Both the position numbers and the translations under genes were made by a program. 64,000 nt of DNA from DASQZT01 sp963728965 (GTDB lineage: Bacteria > Acidobacteriota > Terriglobia > Bryobacterales > Bryobacteraceae), in NCBI GenBank assembly GCA_963728965.1, contig CAVSMH010000007.1:1-64000 (forward strand), read 5' to 3'. This document shows positions 27,625 to 35,766 of this stretch, piece after piece. The notes beneath the pieces are model-generated. The model was not told where the DNA came from. It was given only the letters and a program-made list of their open reading frames with translations, and did not search any database. The first letter of the stretch is position 1. Every line of letters begins with the position of its first letter.

Positions 27625-28065
27625 TCAGTTCAGCATGGATTCGATCGTGCCGGAGCTGAACTTCTTCATGTCCGATTGGGCGTGCAGGCGGTCCACACCT
27701 TCCGGACCGGCAATGACGAGCGTGTTGGTGAACTGTTCGCCGTTGGTGCCCACCAGTTGAATGACCCAGCGGCCGGTATTGGGCCACTGTTGGGTCAGGG
27801 CGAACATCCCCGGGCCGGGAAGCTGCGTGAGGGTGAGCGGAATGGTCTGGCGGTGGCCGTCCACCACGCCGATGGCGGTGGCCATGACCTTGGCCGTGGC
27901 CGGGTCGTGGCAGCCGGTGGCCTTGATGGTGACTATGGCATTGGCTTTGCGGGCCTCGGGACTGGCCTCGGGGTTACCCAGTTGCAGCCAGAAACCGCCG
28001 GCCAGGAGCTGCCCGGCGAGCGCAAACAGCGCTACGGGCGCTGCCGTTCGGATTACGTTTCGCAT
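27625..28065 (-). CDS. Secreted protein of unknown function, first gene of ECF operon
   Basis: 146 residues; AAGGAGG ribosome site about eight bases before ATG 28065. Signal peptide NVIRTAAPVALFALAGQLLA. The mature part looks like a small beta-sandwich: ANAIVTIKATGCHDPATAKV, TIPLTLTQLPGPGMFALTQQ and NTGRWVIQLVGTNGEQFTNT. There is a single Cys (GCHD). Its position before the ECF sigma and FecR-like genes suggests a regulated envelope protein or part of the signal path. No named family recognised. Confidence 0.65.
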   Translation of the reverse strand: MRNVIRTAAPVALFALAGQLLAGGFWLQLGNPEASPEARKANAIVTIKATGCHDPATAKVMATAIGVVDGHRQTIPLTLTQLPGPGMFALTQQWPNTGRWVIQLVGTNGEQFTNTLVIAGPEGVDRLHAQSDMKKFSSGTIESMLN

Positions 28066-28161
28066 CGTTTCGTCCTCCTTCTGAGGTGAATCTGCAGGGA
28101 AGACGGCCGGGTGGGGCGGACCGTTAACGCGCCCCTGTTTTCGCGGGGAATGCCGGCGCGG

Positions 28162-29397
28162 TTATCGATCGAGCCGGTAGATGGTCAGTCCGGAAAGCAG
28201 CTTGGGGTAGAAGTCGGTGGACTTCTGCGGCATCACACCGCCGGCGAAGGACGTGTCCGCCACCTGCTGCACCGAGGTCGGCTTCAGCAGGAAGGCGATC
28301 TGGGCAGCGCCTTTGCGGGCTTCCTCCATGGCGGCATCGATGCCTCGTATGTAGCGCAGGTGCTTTTCGTCGCGCACGGCTTCTTCGCCGATGCCCAGCA
28401 CCTTGTCCAGGATGCTCTCGTGCAGGATGCGCACGTCCAGCTCGCCGCGGGCGTCGCGCTCTTTCATGCGGTAGAGGCGGTTGCCGATGGCCGCCCCGAT
28501 CACGGTCCGGTCGCCGCACTCGGCCCAGGCTCGCTTGAGCGTGTCCAGCGACTCGATCTCCTCCACCTGAAAATCGTCGGCGGAGGTGCGCAGGAATTCG
28601 TCAGGGAAGCCCTCCGCCGGGATGCCGCTCACCAGGCGGTGCGTGGCCAAGATCCGGAGGCCCGGCGAATGGGTGTTGACCAGGGTCACCATGACACGAT
28701 CGGCGCCCGCGAGCCCGGGGTTCTCGTCGCGAAACGCAAGCGCGGTTTCATAGCGGTGATGTCCATCGGCGATGAGCAGCCGGCGGTCGCTCATGAGTTG
28801 CTGGATGGGCGCTGCGTCGCGGATTTTCCAGAAGCGATGAATGGCCCCGTACTCATCGGCGACCTCGGCCAGCGGTGGCGCGGCGGCGGCCTGGTCGAGC
28901 AGTGCGTCCACGGCGCGGGCGGGATCGGCGTACAGCAGGAAGAGCTGGCCGAAATGGGCGTGGGTGTGCCGCAACAGTTCCAGGCGATCCTGTTTCGGGC
29001 CGCGCAGCGTCTGTTCGTGGCGGTAGACCACTCCGGCGGCGTAGTCCTCCAGCGTCAGCAGGGCGATGAGGCCTTTGCGCGTGAGCCGGTCGCCCGTGTC
29101 GGGGTCGGTGAATTCCTGAAAGTACGGAAAAACACCAGGTTCGCCGTCGCGCTCCAGGACGCCCGCGGCAATCCAGTCGTCCAGGTGGCGGGCGGCGCGG
29201 GTGTACACGCTGTCGGCAGCGGAATCGTCGGGCCGCCGTTCGCCCAGAAGCACGCGAACCAGGTTATGCGGGCTGAGCGTGAGGTAACGCTGCCTCATGG
29301 CCTGCGAGATCTTGTCGTAAGGCTGGGTAACCAGGTTCTCGAGGGGGCCGGCTTTGGCCGTGTAGCGAAAGGGTTGGAAGGGGTGTATGCGAGCCAA
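28162..29397 (-). CDS. DUF1015 family protein
   Basis: About 411 residues if TTG 29397 is the start (LARIHPFQPFRYTAK), which fits the usual DUF1015 length; in-frame codons farther upstream overlap the divergent gene. Conserved landmarks are VTQPYDKISQAMRQRYLTLS, NLVRVLLGE, LADGHHRYETAL-type LLIADGHHRYETALAFRDE and the C-terminal QKSTDFYPKLLSGL. The family is widespread and its function is not established; the HHRYET motif suggests a metal or phosphate site. Divergent from the Tat-exported isomerase gene. Confidence 0.85.
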   Translation of the reverse strand: MARIHPFQPFRYTAKAGPLENLVTQPYDKISQAMRQRYLTLSPHNLVRVLLGERRPDDSAADSVYTRAARHLDDWIAAGVLERDGEPGVFPYFQEFTDPDTGDRLTRKGLIALLTLEDYAAGVVYRHEQTLRGPKQDRLELLRHTHAHFGQLFLLYADPARAVDALLDQAAAAPPLAEVADEYGAIHRFWKIRDAAPIQQLMSDRRLLIADGHHRYETALAFRDENPGLAGADRVMVTLVNTHSPGLRILATHRLVSGIPAEGFPDEFLRTSADDFQVEEIESLDTLKRAWAECGDRTVIGAAIGNRLYRMKERDARGELDVRILHESILDKVLGIGEEAVRDEKHLRYIRGIDAAMEEARKGAAQIAFLLKPTSVQQVADTSFAGGVMPQKSTDFYPKLLSGLTIYRLDR

Positions 29398-29473
29398 GCT
29401 CCAGGATACCAGCCGCGGCGCGCCGGGCAGCGCAGCGGGAGAGACCAGGCGCCAGTGTGGTATATCAAAGGTC

Positions 29474-30412
29474 GTGGACCGTTCTTCCCTTTCGCGCCGC
29501 GCGGTATTGGCCGCGGCGCCCGTGCTCCTCAGCCCGCGCGCGCGGGCCTCCGCCCGCAAGCTCAAAGTCGCTATTTTCTCCAAGCATCTCCAGTTTGTTG
29601 GCGGCGAAGAGCTGGCGCGCACCGCATCCGACCTGGGGTTCGACGCCATCGACCTCACCGTCCGCAAAGGCGGTCACGTGGAACCCGAACGCGTCGCCGA
29701 GGACCTTCCGCGGCTCGTCAAGATCATTCGCGAGCATCGCCTGGAACTGCCCATGGTCACCACCGATATCGTGGATGCCGAAACGCCCCACGCGGAAAAT
29801 ATCTTGAAAGCCATGGCTGGTCTCGGCATCCGCAACTATCGCTGGGGCGGAATGCGATGGGTGGCCGGGCAGCCGTACGCGGCGCAGCTCGACCGCATGA
29901 AGCCGCGCATCGCCAAGCTCGCCGCGCTCAACGCCCGCTACCAGGCGCGCGCCATGTATCACACCCACTCCGGCGTCGGCCAGGTGGGCGCGAACATCTG
30001 GGACCTGTACATCCTGCTGAAGGACTTCGATCCCAGCCGCGTCAGTGTCAACTACGACGTGGGGCACGCCACCGTGGAAGGCGGCTTCGGCGGCTGGATC
30101 AACAGCTTCCGCATCAGCACACCTTATCTGGGCGGCATCGCCGTGAAAGACTTCCTGTGGGGCAAGGATGCCAAGGGCAACTGGCAGCCGCAGTGGAAAC
30201 CCCTGGGCGAAGGCATGGTGCGGTTTCCGCAGTTCTTCGCGATGGTCGCCGAGACCGATTTCGCCGGCCCTCTCCAGCTTCACATCGAGTACCCGCTGGG
30301 CGGCGCCAACGACGGCAAAACCACCCTCACCATCCCCCGCGAAGAGGTCTTCGCCGCCATGAAGCGCGATCTCTCCCGCCTGCGCGGGTGGCTGGCACAG
30401 GCAAACCTGTGA
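29474..30412 (+). CDS. Sugar phosphate isomerase/epimerase family protein (xylose isomerase-like TIM barrel), Tat leader
   Basis: 312 residues from GTG 29474. The N-terminus DRSSLSRRAVLAAAPVLLSP is a twin-arginine leader (SRRAVLA). The mature part has the AP-endonuclease-2 TIM-barrel pattern: KVAIFSKHLQFVGGEELA, LGFDAIDLTVRKGGHVEPER, YHTHSGVGQVG (metal His region), SVNYDVGHATVEGG and QLHIEYPLGG. These proteins isomerise or epimerise sugars or sugar acids using a divalent metal. The stop overlaps the next gene (GTGA), an enolase-superfamily enzyme, so they probably act on successive intermediates outside the cytoplasm. Confidence 0.8.
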   Translation: MDRSSLSRRAVLAAAPVLLSPRARASARKLKVAIFSKHLQFVGGEELARTASDLGFDAIDLTVRKGGHVEPERVAEDLPRLVKIIREHRLELPMVTTDIVDAETPHAENILKAMAGLGIRNYRWGGMRWVAGQPYAAQLDRMKPRIAKLAALNARYQARAMYHTHSGVGQVGANIWDLYILLKDFDPSRVSVNYDVGHATVEGGFGGWINSFRISTPYLGGIAVKDFLWGKDAKGNWQPQWKPLGEGMVRFPQFFAMVAETDFAGPLQLHIEYPLGGANDGKTTLTIPREEVFAAMKRDLSRLRGWLAQANL

Positions 30413-31809
30413 CCGTCCGACGGCGCGAGTTCCTGGCCATGCCTGCATTCCTGGCGGCGCGAGCCACCGACGCGCGCATCGAGGAGATCCGCACCGGCTT
30501 TCAGGACTACCGCTACCGCGCCCCATACAAGTTCGGCGGCAAGGAAGTGGACCGGGTCACCATGCTCAGCGTGCGCTGCCGGTTGCGGTCGAAGGGGGGC
30601 AAAACGGCCGAAGGGTATGCCGAGATGCCGCTGGGCAACGTCTGGTCGTTCCCTTCGCCGGATATCCCGTACGAAACCACGCTGTTCGCCATGCGGTCGC
30701 TGGCGCTCAAGATCGCCCGCCGGGCGCGCGACTACACCGCCTTCGCCCACCCGCTCGACATGAATCACGAGCTGCTGCCCGAGTATCTCAAAGCGGCCGC
30801 CGAAACGTCCACCGAGATGCGCCTGCCGCAGCCGATTCCCAAGCTGTGCACCCTGGTCACCGCCAGCCCCGTGGATGCCGCGCTGCACGACGCCTACGGC
30901 CGCCTGCACGGCCGCAACAGCTTTACCGCCTGCGGCCGGGAGTTCGTCCGCTACGACCTCGCGCATTACCTGAACGAGGAGTTCCGCGGCGAGTATCTCG
31001 ACCGCTACATTCAGGCGAAGCCGACGCCGCGCATCCAGATGTTCCATTCGGTGGGTGCGTCCGATGCCCTCACCGCGGCCGAGGTCACCCGCCCCATCGG
31101 CGACGGGCTCCCCGAAACCCTGGCCGCGTGGATCCCCTACAACGGCGTCACCGCCATCAAGATCAAGCTCAACGGCGCCGATCTGGCCTGGGATGTGGAT
31201 CGCGTCGCGGCCATCCACCGCGTCGCCACGGAAGCGCAGGCCAAGCGCGGGGTGCGTGAGTGGATCTATTCACTCGACTTCAACGAGCGGTGCCCCAACG
31301 TGCAGTACCTGCTCGATTTCGAGCACCACCTGAAACAGAAGGCGCCCGCTGCCTTCGACCTGGTGCAGTACATCGAGCAGCCCACCGCGCGCGACCTGGC
31401 CCGCGACCGCGGCAACACTATGTTCGAGGCCGCGAAACTGCGGCCGGTGGTGATCGACGAGTCGCTGACCGGCCTGGATGCCCTGCTCATCGCGCGTGAG
31501 ATGGGCTACACCGGCGCCGCTCTCAAGGCCTGCAAGGGCCAGTCGGAATCGCTGCTGATGGCCGCCGCCACGCAGAAGTACAAGATGTTCCGCTGCGTGC
31601 AGGACCTGACCTGTCCGGGAGCGGCCCTGGTGCACTCGGTAGGCATCGCGGCGCACGTGCCCGGCGTGACCGGGCTGGAGGCCAACGCGCGCGAATATGT
31701 CCCGGCGGCCAATCGCGGATGGGAGAAGCGCTTCCCCGGCATCTTCGAGGTGAAGGACGGCTACCTCTACACCAAGGGCCTGGACGGCCCGGGGTTGTGT
31801 ACGTCGTAG
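30409..31809 (+). CDS. Enolase-superfamily (mandelate racemase/muconate lactonizing-like) enzyme, Tat leader
   Basis: 466 residues from GTG 30409, overlapping the isomerase stop. The start VRRREFLAMPAFLAARAT is a twin-arginine type leader. Barrel motifs of the superfamily are legible: KIKLNG with KxK after strand 2, metal ligands Asp in SLDFNERCP, Glu in QYIEQPTARDL and Asp/Glu in VVIDESLTGLD, and a Lys in ALKACKGQSES after strand 6. A Lys on each side of the barrel fits the muconate-lactonizing/dipeptide-epimerase subgroup rather than mandelate racemase. The substrate is unknown; the isomerase partner suggests a sugar acid. Export of such an enzyme is unusual. Confidence 0.75.
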   Translation: MTVRRREFLAMPAFLAARATDARIEEIRTGFQDYRYRAPYKFGGKEVDRVTMLSVRCRLRSKGGKTAEGYAEMPLGNVWSFPSPDIPYETTLFAMRSLALKIARRARDYTAFAHPLDMNHELLPEYLKAAAETSTEMRLPQPIPKLCTLVTASPVDAALHDAYGRLHGRNSFTACGREFVRYDLAHYLNEEFRGEYLDRYIQAKPTPRIQMFHSVGASDALTAAEVTRPIGDGLPETLAAWIPYNGVTAIKIKLNGADLAWDVDRVAAIHRVATEAQAKRGVREWIYSLDFNERCPNVQYLLDFEHHLKQKAPAAFDLVQYIEQPTARDLARDRGNTMFEAAKLRPVVIDESLTGLDALLIAREMGYTGAALKACKGQSESLLMAAATQKYKMFRCVQDLTCPGAALVHSVGIAAHVPGVTGLEANAREYVPAANRGWEKRFPGIFEVKDGYLYTKGLDGPGLCTS

Positions 31810-31864
31810 AGCGAGGCAGGGAACGATGGCGCCGCGCCGGTGAGCCCCTGTTAGAATGAGGGCG

Positions 31865-32113
31865 ATGGCGGAGAACCAAACCGACGCCCAGCCGGTCGAG
31901 TCTTTCGAGGCCTGCCTGGACGAGCTGGAAAAAGTGGTCAAGGAACTCGAGAACGGCGACCTGTCGCTCGAACGCTCGCTCGAACTTTTCGAACGCGGCA
32001 TGGGTCTGAGCGATACCTGCCGCAAGCAGCTCGAGGCCGCCGAAACCCGCGTCGAGGTGCTCCTCCGCAAGGATGGCAAGCTCACCGCCGAGCCGTTTCG
32101 CGTCGAAAAATAG
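31865..32113 (+). CDS. xseB: Exodeoxyribonuclease VII small subunit
   Basis: 82 residues from ATG 31865. Contains the family core SFEACLDELEKVVKELENGD and LSLERSLELFERGMGLSDTC followed by LEAAETRVEVLL, two helices that bind the large subunit XseA. The large subunit gene is not in the window. Six bases separate its stop from ispA, the classic xseB-ispA arrangement. Confidence 0.93.
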   Translation: MAENQTDAQPVESFEACLDELEKVVKELENGDLSLERSLELFERGMGLSDTCRKQLEAAETRVEVLLRKDGKLTAEPFRVEK

Positions 32114-32119
32114 CCAGCG

Positions 32120-33001
32120 ATGGACCTGCGCGAATATCTTGTTCAGCAACAGCGGGCGGTGGATGCCGAGCTCGACCGCCTCGTGCCCCCGGAAACGGCG
32201 CCACCGGAAACCATTCACCGCGCCATGCGCTACAGCCTGTTCGCGGGCGGAAAACGCATCCGGCCGATTCTGTGCATGGAAGCCGCGCTGGCCGTCGCCG
32301 ACGAAGCGGATGGGGTCATCACCGCGGCCTGCTCGCTCGAGCTCATCCACACCTATTCGCTGATCCACGACGACCTGCCGGCGCTCGACAACGACGACTA
32401 CCGCCGCGGCAAGCTCACCAACCACAAAGTGTTCGGCGAGGCCATGGCGATCCTGGCGGGCGATGCGCTGCTCACGTTTGCGTTTCAGGTACTGGCCCAG
32501 TTGCCGGTTCCCGAGGAGCGCCGCACGCGGCTCATCGGCGAGCTGGCCGTGGCCGCGGGGACGGTCGGCGGCATGATCGGCGGACAGGTGGCCGATCTGG
32601 AAGGCGAAGGCAAGCCGCCGAATCCGGAGCTGCTCGAAACCATCCATCGCGCCAAGACCGGCGCCCTGCTCCGCGCCAGCCTGCGGATGGGCGCGATTTT
32701 CGGCGGCGCCGATGCCGGGCAATACCAGGCGCTGTCCTGCTACGGCGAACACATCGGACTTGCGTTCCAGATCGTGGACGACATCCTGGATGTCGAGGAG
32801 TCTTCCGAATCACTGGGGAAGACCGCGGGCAAGGATGCCGAGCAGGGCAAGATCACCTTCCCGGCGGTCTATGGGCTGGAAGCGTCGCGCCGGATGGCGG
32901 AAGCGGAATGCGGCCGCGCGCACCGGGTTCTGGAGCGGTTCGGATCGCGCTCCGCGCGTCTGGACGAGCTGGCCGACCTGATCGTGCATCGCAAATCATG
33001 A
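32120..33001 (+). CDS. ispA: Geranylgeranyl/farnesyl diphosphate synthase (IspA-type)
   Basis: 293 residues, all-helical trans-prenyltransferase making C15 or C20 isoprenoid diphosphates from IPP and DMAPP. The first Asp-rich motif DDLPALDND is preceded by LELIHTYSLIH, the second is FQIVDDILDVEE; GGKRIRPIL (IPP binding) and KTGALLRAS are also present. Length and motifs fit the bacterial short-chain class. It overlaps tlyA by four bases. Confidence 0.92.
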   Translation: MDLREYLVQQQRAVDAELDRLVPPETAPPETIHRAMRYSLFAGGKRIRPILCMEAALAVADEADGVITAACSLELIHTYSLIHDDLPALDNDDYRRGKLTNHKVFGEAMAILAGDALLTFAFQVLAQLPVPEERRTRLIGELAVAAGTVGGMIGGQVADLEGEGKPPNPELLETIHRAKTGALLRASLRMGAIFGGADAGQYQALSCYGEHIGLAFQIVDDILDVEESSESLGKTAGKDAEQGKITFPAVYGLEASRRMAEAECGRAHRVLERFGSRSARLDELADLIVHRKS

Positions 33002-33720
33002 AGGTCCGGCTCGACCGGCTGATCGTGGAACGCGGTCTGGCCGAATCGCGGGAGAAAGCGCAGGCGCTCATCATGGCGGGCGAAGTGCGCGTCGAGGGAC
33101 AGAGGGCCGGCAAGGCGGGACAGCTCGTGGCCGAGGATGCGGCCATCGAGGTGCTGCAACGGCCGCCCTACGCCAGCCGCGGCGGATGGAAGCTGGCGGC
33201 CGCGCTCCAACAGTTCGCCGTTCCGGTGGCGGGCAAGGTCTGCCTCGATATCGGCTCGTCCACCGGCGGCTTCACCGACGCCCTGTTGCAGGCCGGCGCG
33301 CAAAAAGTGCATGCGGTGGACGTCGGGGCCGGACAGCTTGCCTGGAAGCTGCGCAATGATGCGCGAGTGGTTGTACACGAAGGCATCAACGCCCGGGGCC
33401 TGGCCTTCGACGACATTGGCGAGCCGGTGGACCTGGTCACCTGCGACGTGAGCTTCATCTCCGTCACGCTGATTCTGCCCGCGGCGGCGCGGCTGCTCCG
33501 CCATGACGGGCAACTGGTTATACTGATCAAACCGCAGTTCGAAGTTGGTAAGGGCCTGGTGGGTAAGGGCGGCATCGTGCGCCAACCCGAGTTGCACCGC
33601 GCCGCTTGCGAAAAGGTAGACCTGGCGGTGCGCGGGATGGGGTTCGTCACCAGCATCATGGAGAGCCCGATCCTGGGCGCCGAAGGAAACAAGGAGTTTC
33701 TCCTGTATGCCCGTCATTAA
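32998..33720 (+). CDS. tlyA: TlyA family rRNA 2'-O-methyltransferase / haemolysin A family
   Basis: 240 residues. N-terminal S4 RNA-binding domain (VRLDRLIVERGLAESREKAQ, IMAGEVRVEGQRAGKAG), then an FtsJ-like methyltransferase with SAM motif CLDIGSSTGGFTDALLQAG, VTCDVSFISVTLILPAA and VILIKPQFEVGKGLVGKGG. It probably methylates ribosomal RNA. The start overlaps the ispA stop, and the stop lies inside the nadK start region (14-base overlap), so translation is coupled through the run. Confidence 0.9.
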   Translation: MKVRLDRLIVERGLAESREKAQALIMAGEVRVEGQRAGKAGQLVAEDAAIEVLQRPPYASRGGWKLAAALQQFAVPVAGKVCLDIGSSTGGFTDALLQAGAQKVHAVDVGAGQLAWKLRNDARVVVHEGINARGLAFDDIGEPVDLVTCDVSFISVTLILPAAARLLRHDGQLVILIKPQFEVGKGLVGKGGIVRQPELHRAACEKVDLAVRGMGFVTSIMESPILGAEGNKEFLLYARH

Positions 33721-34573
33721 GACCGTCGGTATCGTTTCGAAGCCGCACGCCGATGCCGCCGGCGGGGTAGTGCCGAAGCTGATCGAGTGGCTGTGGCGCC
33801 GGGGCCTCGAGCTGCGGATGGACGAGGTGACGGCGGATTACGCCAACGGGGCGGCGCCGGGGCTGCCGCGCGCCGACGTGCCCGAAGGGTGCGATCTAAT
33901 CGTGGTGCTGGGCGGCGATGGGACGCTGCTTTCGGCGGCGCGCGCCATCGGGCGGCGGGAGATTCCGCTGCTCCCGGTCAACCTGGGCGGCCTGGGATTC
34001 CTCACCGCCATCAGCATCGACGAGTTGTTCCCCGAGCTCGAGCGCGCCTTCCGCGGCGAGCACCGCGTGGCCAAACGCAAGCTGTTGAATACCGAAGTGG
34101 TGCGCGAGGGAGGGGTGGTCGCATCGTGGGACGCGCTCAACGACGCCGTGCTCACCAAGGTAGCCATCGCCCGCATGATCGATCTGGACACCTATGTGGA
34201 CGATCAATTCGTGTGCGCCTACAAGGCCGACGGCCTGATCATCTCGACGCCCACCGGGTCCACAGCCTATTCGCTTTCGGCCGGCGGGCCGATCATCTTT
34301 CCTTCGGTGCCGGCGATCTGCCTGACGCCCATTTGCCCGCACATGCTCACCAACCGCCCCGTGCTGGTGCCGGAAACGAGCGTGATTCGGGCCATCTCGC
34401 ACGGGCCCGACGAAAGCGTGTATCTCACCATCGACGGGCAGGTGGGCATGCCGATTCGTGAGAACGACGCCGTGGTGTGCCGCAGCTCGCGCTTCTGCCT
34501 GCTGCTGGTTCGCCCGCCGCATATGATGTTCTTCGACGTGCTGCGCCAGAAGCTGAAATGGGGCGAACGATGA
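33707..34573 (+). CDS. nadK: NAD(+)/NADH kinase
   Basis: 288 residues, phosphorylates NAD to NADP. The diagnostic GGDGT is in LIVVLGGDGTLLSAARAIG; VNLGGLGFLTAI, ALNDAVL (NE/D motif) and STPTGSTAYSLSAGGPI are all present, as is a C-terminal LTIDGQ strand. It sits in the common xseB-ispA-tlyA-nadK order. The stop overlaps the symporter start by four bases. Confidence 0.95.
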   Translation: MPVIKTVGIVSKPHADAAGGVVPKLIEWLWRRGLELRMDEVTADYANGAAPGLPRADVPEGCDLIVVLGGDGTLLSAARAIGRREIPLLPVNLGGLGFLTAISIDELFPELERAFRGEHRVAKRKLLNTEVVREGGVVASWDALNDAVLTKVAIARMIDLDTYVDDQFVCAYKADGLIISTPTGSTAYSLSAGGPIIFPSVPAICLTPICPHMLTNRPVLVPETSVIRAISHGPDESVYLTIDGQVGMPIRENDAVVCRSSRFCLLLVRPPHMMFFDVLRQKLKWGER

Positions 34574-35763
34574 AGCGGATCTCGCTCACCGCGTGGATCT
34601 TCATTGGAATGGCCGCGGGAGTCCTGCTGGGAGTGGCGGCGCCGGCGTTCGCCGCGCAGTTGGCGCCGGTCAGCAATGTTTTCCTGCGGCTGATCCGCTC
34701 CATCGTTTCGCCGCTGATTTTCGCCACCCTGGTATACGGCATCGCGGGGGGCGGCGAGCTGAAGCACATGGGCCGCATCGGGCTGAAGGCCATCGTCTAC
34801 TTCGAGCTGGTCACCACGGCGGCGCTGTTTCTGGGACTGGGCGCGGTGAACCTGGTGCGGCCGGGCATGGGGGTTCCGATTCAGCAGACCGCGGCCGAGG
34901 CGGCGCTGCCGGTGGCCGCCACGACACTCGGCAGCGTGCTGGAGCATATCTTCCCGGCGAGCATCATCGACGCCATGGCGCGCAACGACGTGTTGCAGGT
35001 GGTGGTGTTCGCGTTCCTGTTCGGCGCCGCCTGCGCGACCATCGGCGCGAAGGCCGAGCCGGTGGTGAAGGTGTGCGGCTCGCTGGCGGAAGTGATGTTC
35101 CGCTACACGCGGTACGTGATGTACCTGGCCCCGCTGGGGGTGGGGGCGGCCATCGGCGTGACGGTGGGCGCCAAAGGGATCCACGTGCTGTTCGGCCTTG
35201 GCAAGCTGATCGCCACGTTGTACCTCAGCCTGGTGGTGTTCGTGGTGGTGGTGCTGGGGACGGTGGTGGTGCTGGCGCGGATTCCGCCGGCCGGGTTCTA
35301 CCGCGCCGTGCGCCAGCCGTTTCTGATCGCCTTTTCCACCGCTTCGAGCGAAGCCGCGCTGCCGCTGGCGCTCGAAAACATGGAGCGCTTCGGCGTGCCC
35401 AAGCACATCGTGGGATTTGTCATTCCGGCGGGCTACAGCTTCAACCTGGATGGCACCACGCTGTATCTCTCGGTGGCTTCGGTTTTCGTGGCGCAGGCGG
35501 CCGGGGTGAGCCTGTCGTTCGGCGAGCAGCTATTCATGATGGTGACGCTGATGCTCACCAGCAAAGGCGTCGCGGGCGTGCCGCGCGCGGCGCTGGTGAT
35601 TCTGGCGGGCACGATCGCCACGTTTCATCTGCCCATGGAAGGGGTGGCGGTGCTGCTCGGCGTGGACGCGCTGCTGGACATGGCGCGCACCTCCATCAAT
35701 GTGCTCGGCAACTGCCTGGCCAGTGCCGTCGTGGCGCGGTGGGAAGGGTTAAAGGTGGGCTGA
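34570..35763 (+). CDS. Dicarboxylate/amino acid:cation symporter (DAACS family)
   Basis: 397 residues from ATG 34570. Eight membrane segments plus two hairpins are expected. Family motifs: VSNVFLRLIRSIVSPLIFAT at the N-terminus, IAFSTASSEAALPLALENME (hairpin 1 Ser-rich motif), IPAGYSFNLDGTTLYLSVAS, SKGVAGVPRAALVILAGT and the substrate-binding helix LLDMARTSINVLGNCLASAV. It imports C4-dicarboxylates or acidic amino acids with Na+ or H+. Position after nadK is not the usual one, and coupling by overlap suggests read-through transcription. Confidence 0.92.
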   Translation: MKRISLTAWIFIGMAAGVLLGVAAPAFAAQLAPVSNVFLRLIRSIVSPLIFATLVYGIAGGGELKHMGRIGLKAIVYFELVTTAALFLGLGAVNLVRPGMGVPIQQTAAEAALPVAATTLGSVLEHIFPASIIDAMARNDVLQVVVFAFLFGAACATIGAKAEPVVKVCGSLAEVMFRYTRYVMYLAPLGVGAAIGVTVGAKGIHVLFGLGKLIATLYLSLVVFVVVVLGTVVVLARIPPAGFYRAVRQPFLIAFSTASSEAALPLALENMERFGVPKHIVGFVIPAGYSFNLDGTTLYLSVASVFVAQAAGVSLSFGEQLFMMVTLMLTSKGVAGVPRAALVILAGTIATFHLPMEGVAVLLGVDALLDMARTSINVLGNCLASAVVARWEGLKVG

Positions 35764-35766
35764 GCC

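Noticed and set aside
28111..30408. Upstream part of the long frame that ends at 31809
   Set aside because: Only the part from GTG 30409 encodes the enolase-superfamily enzyme; the rest is antisense to the DUF1015 gene and shadow of the isomerase.
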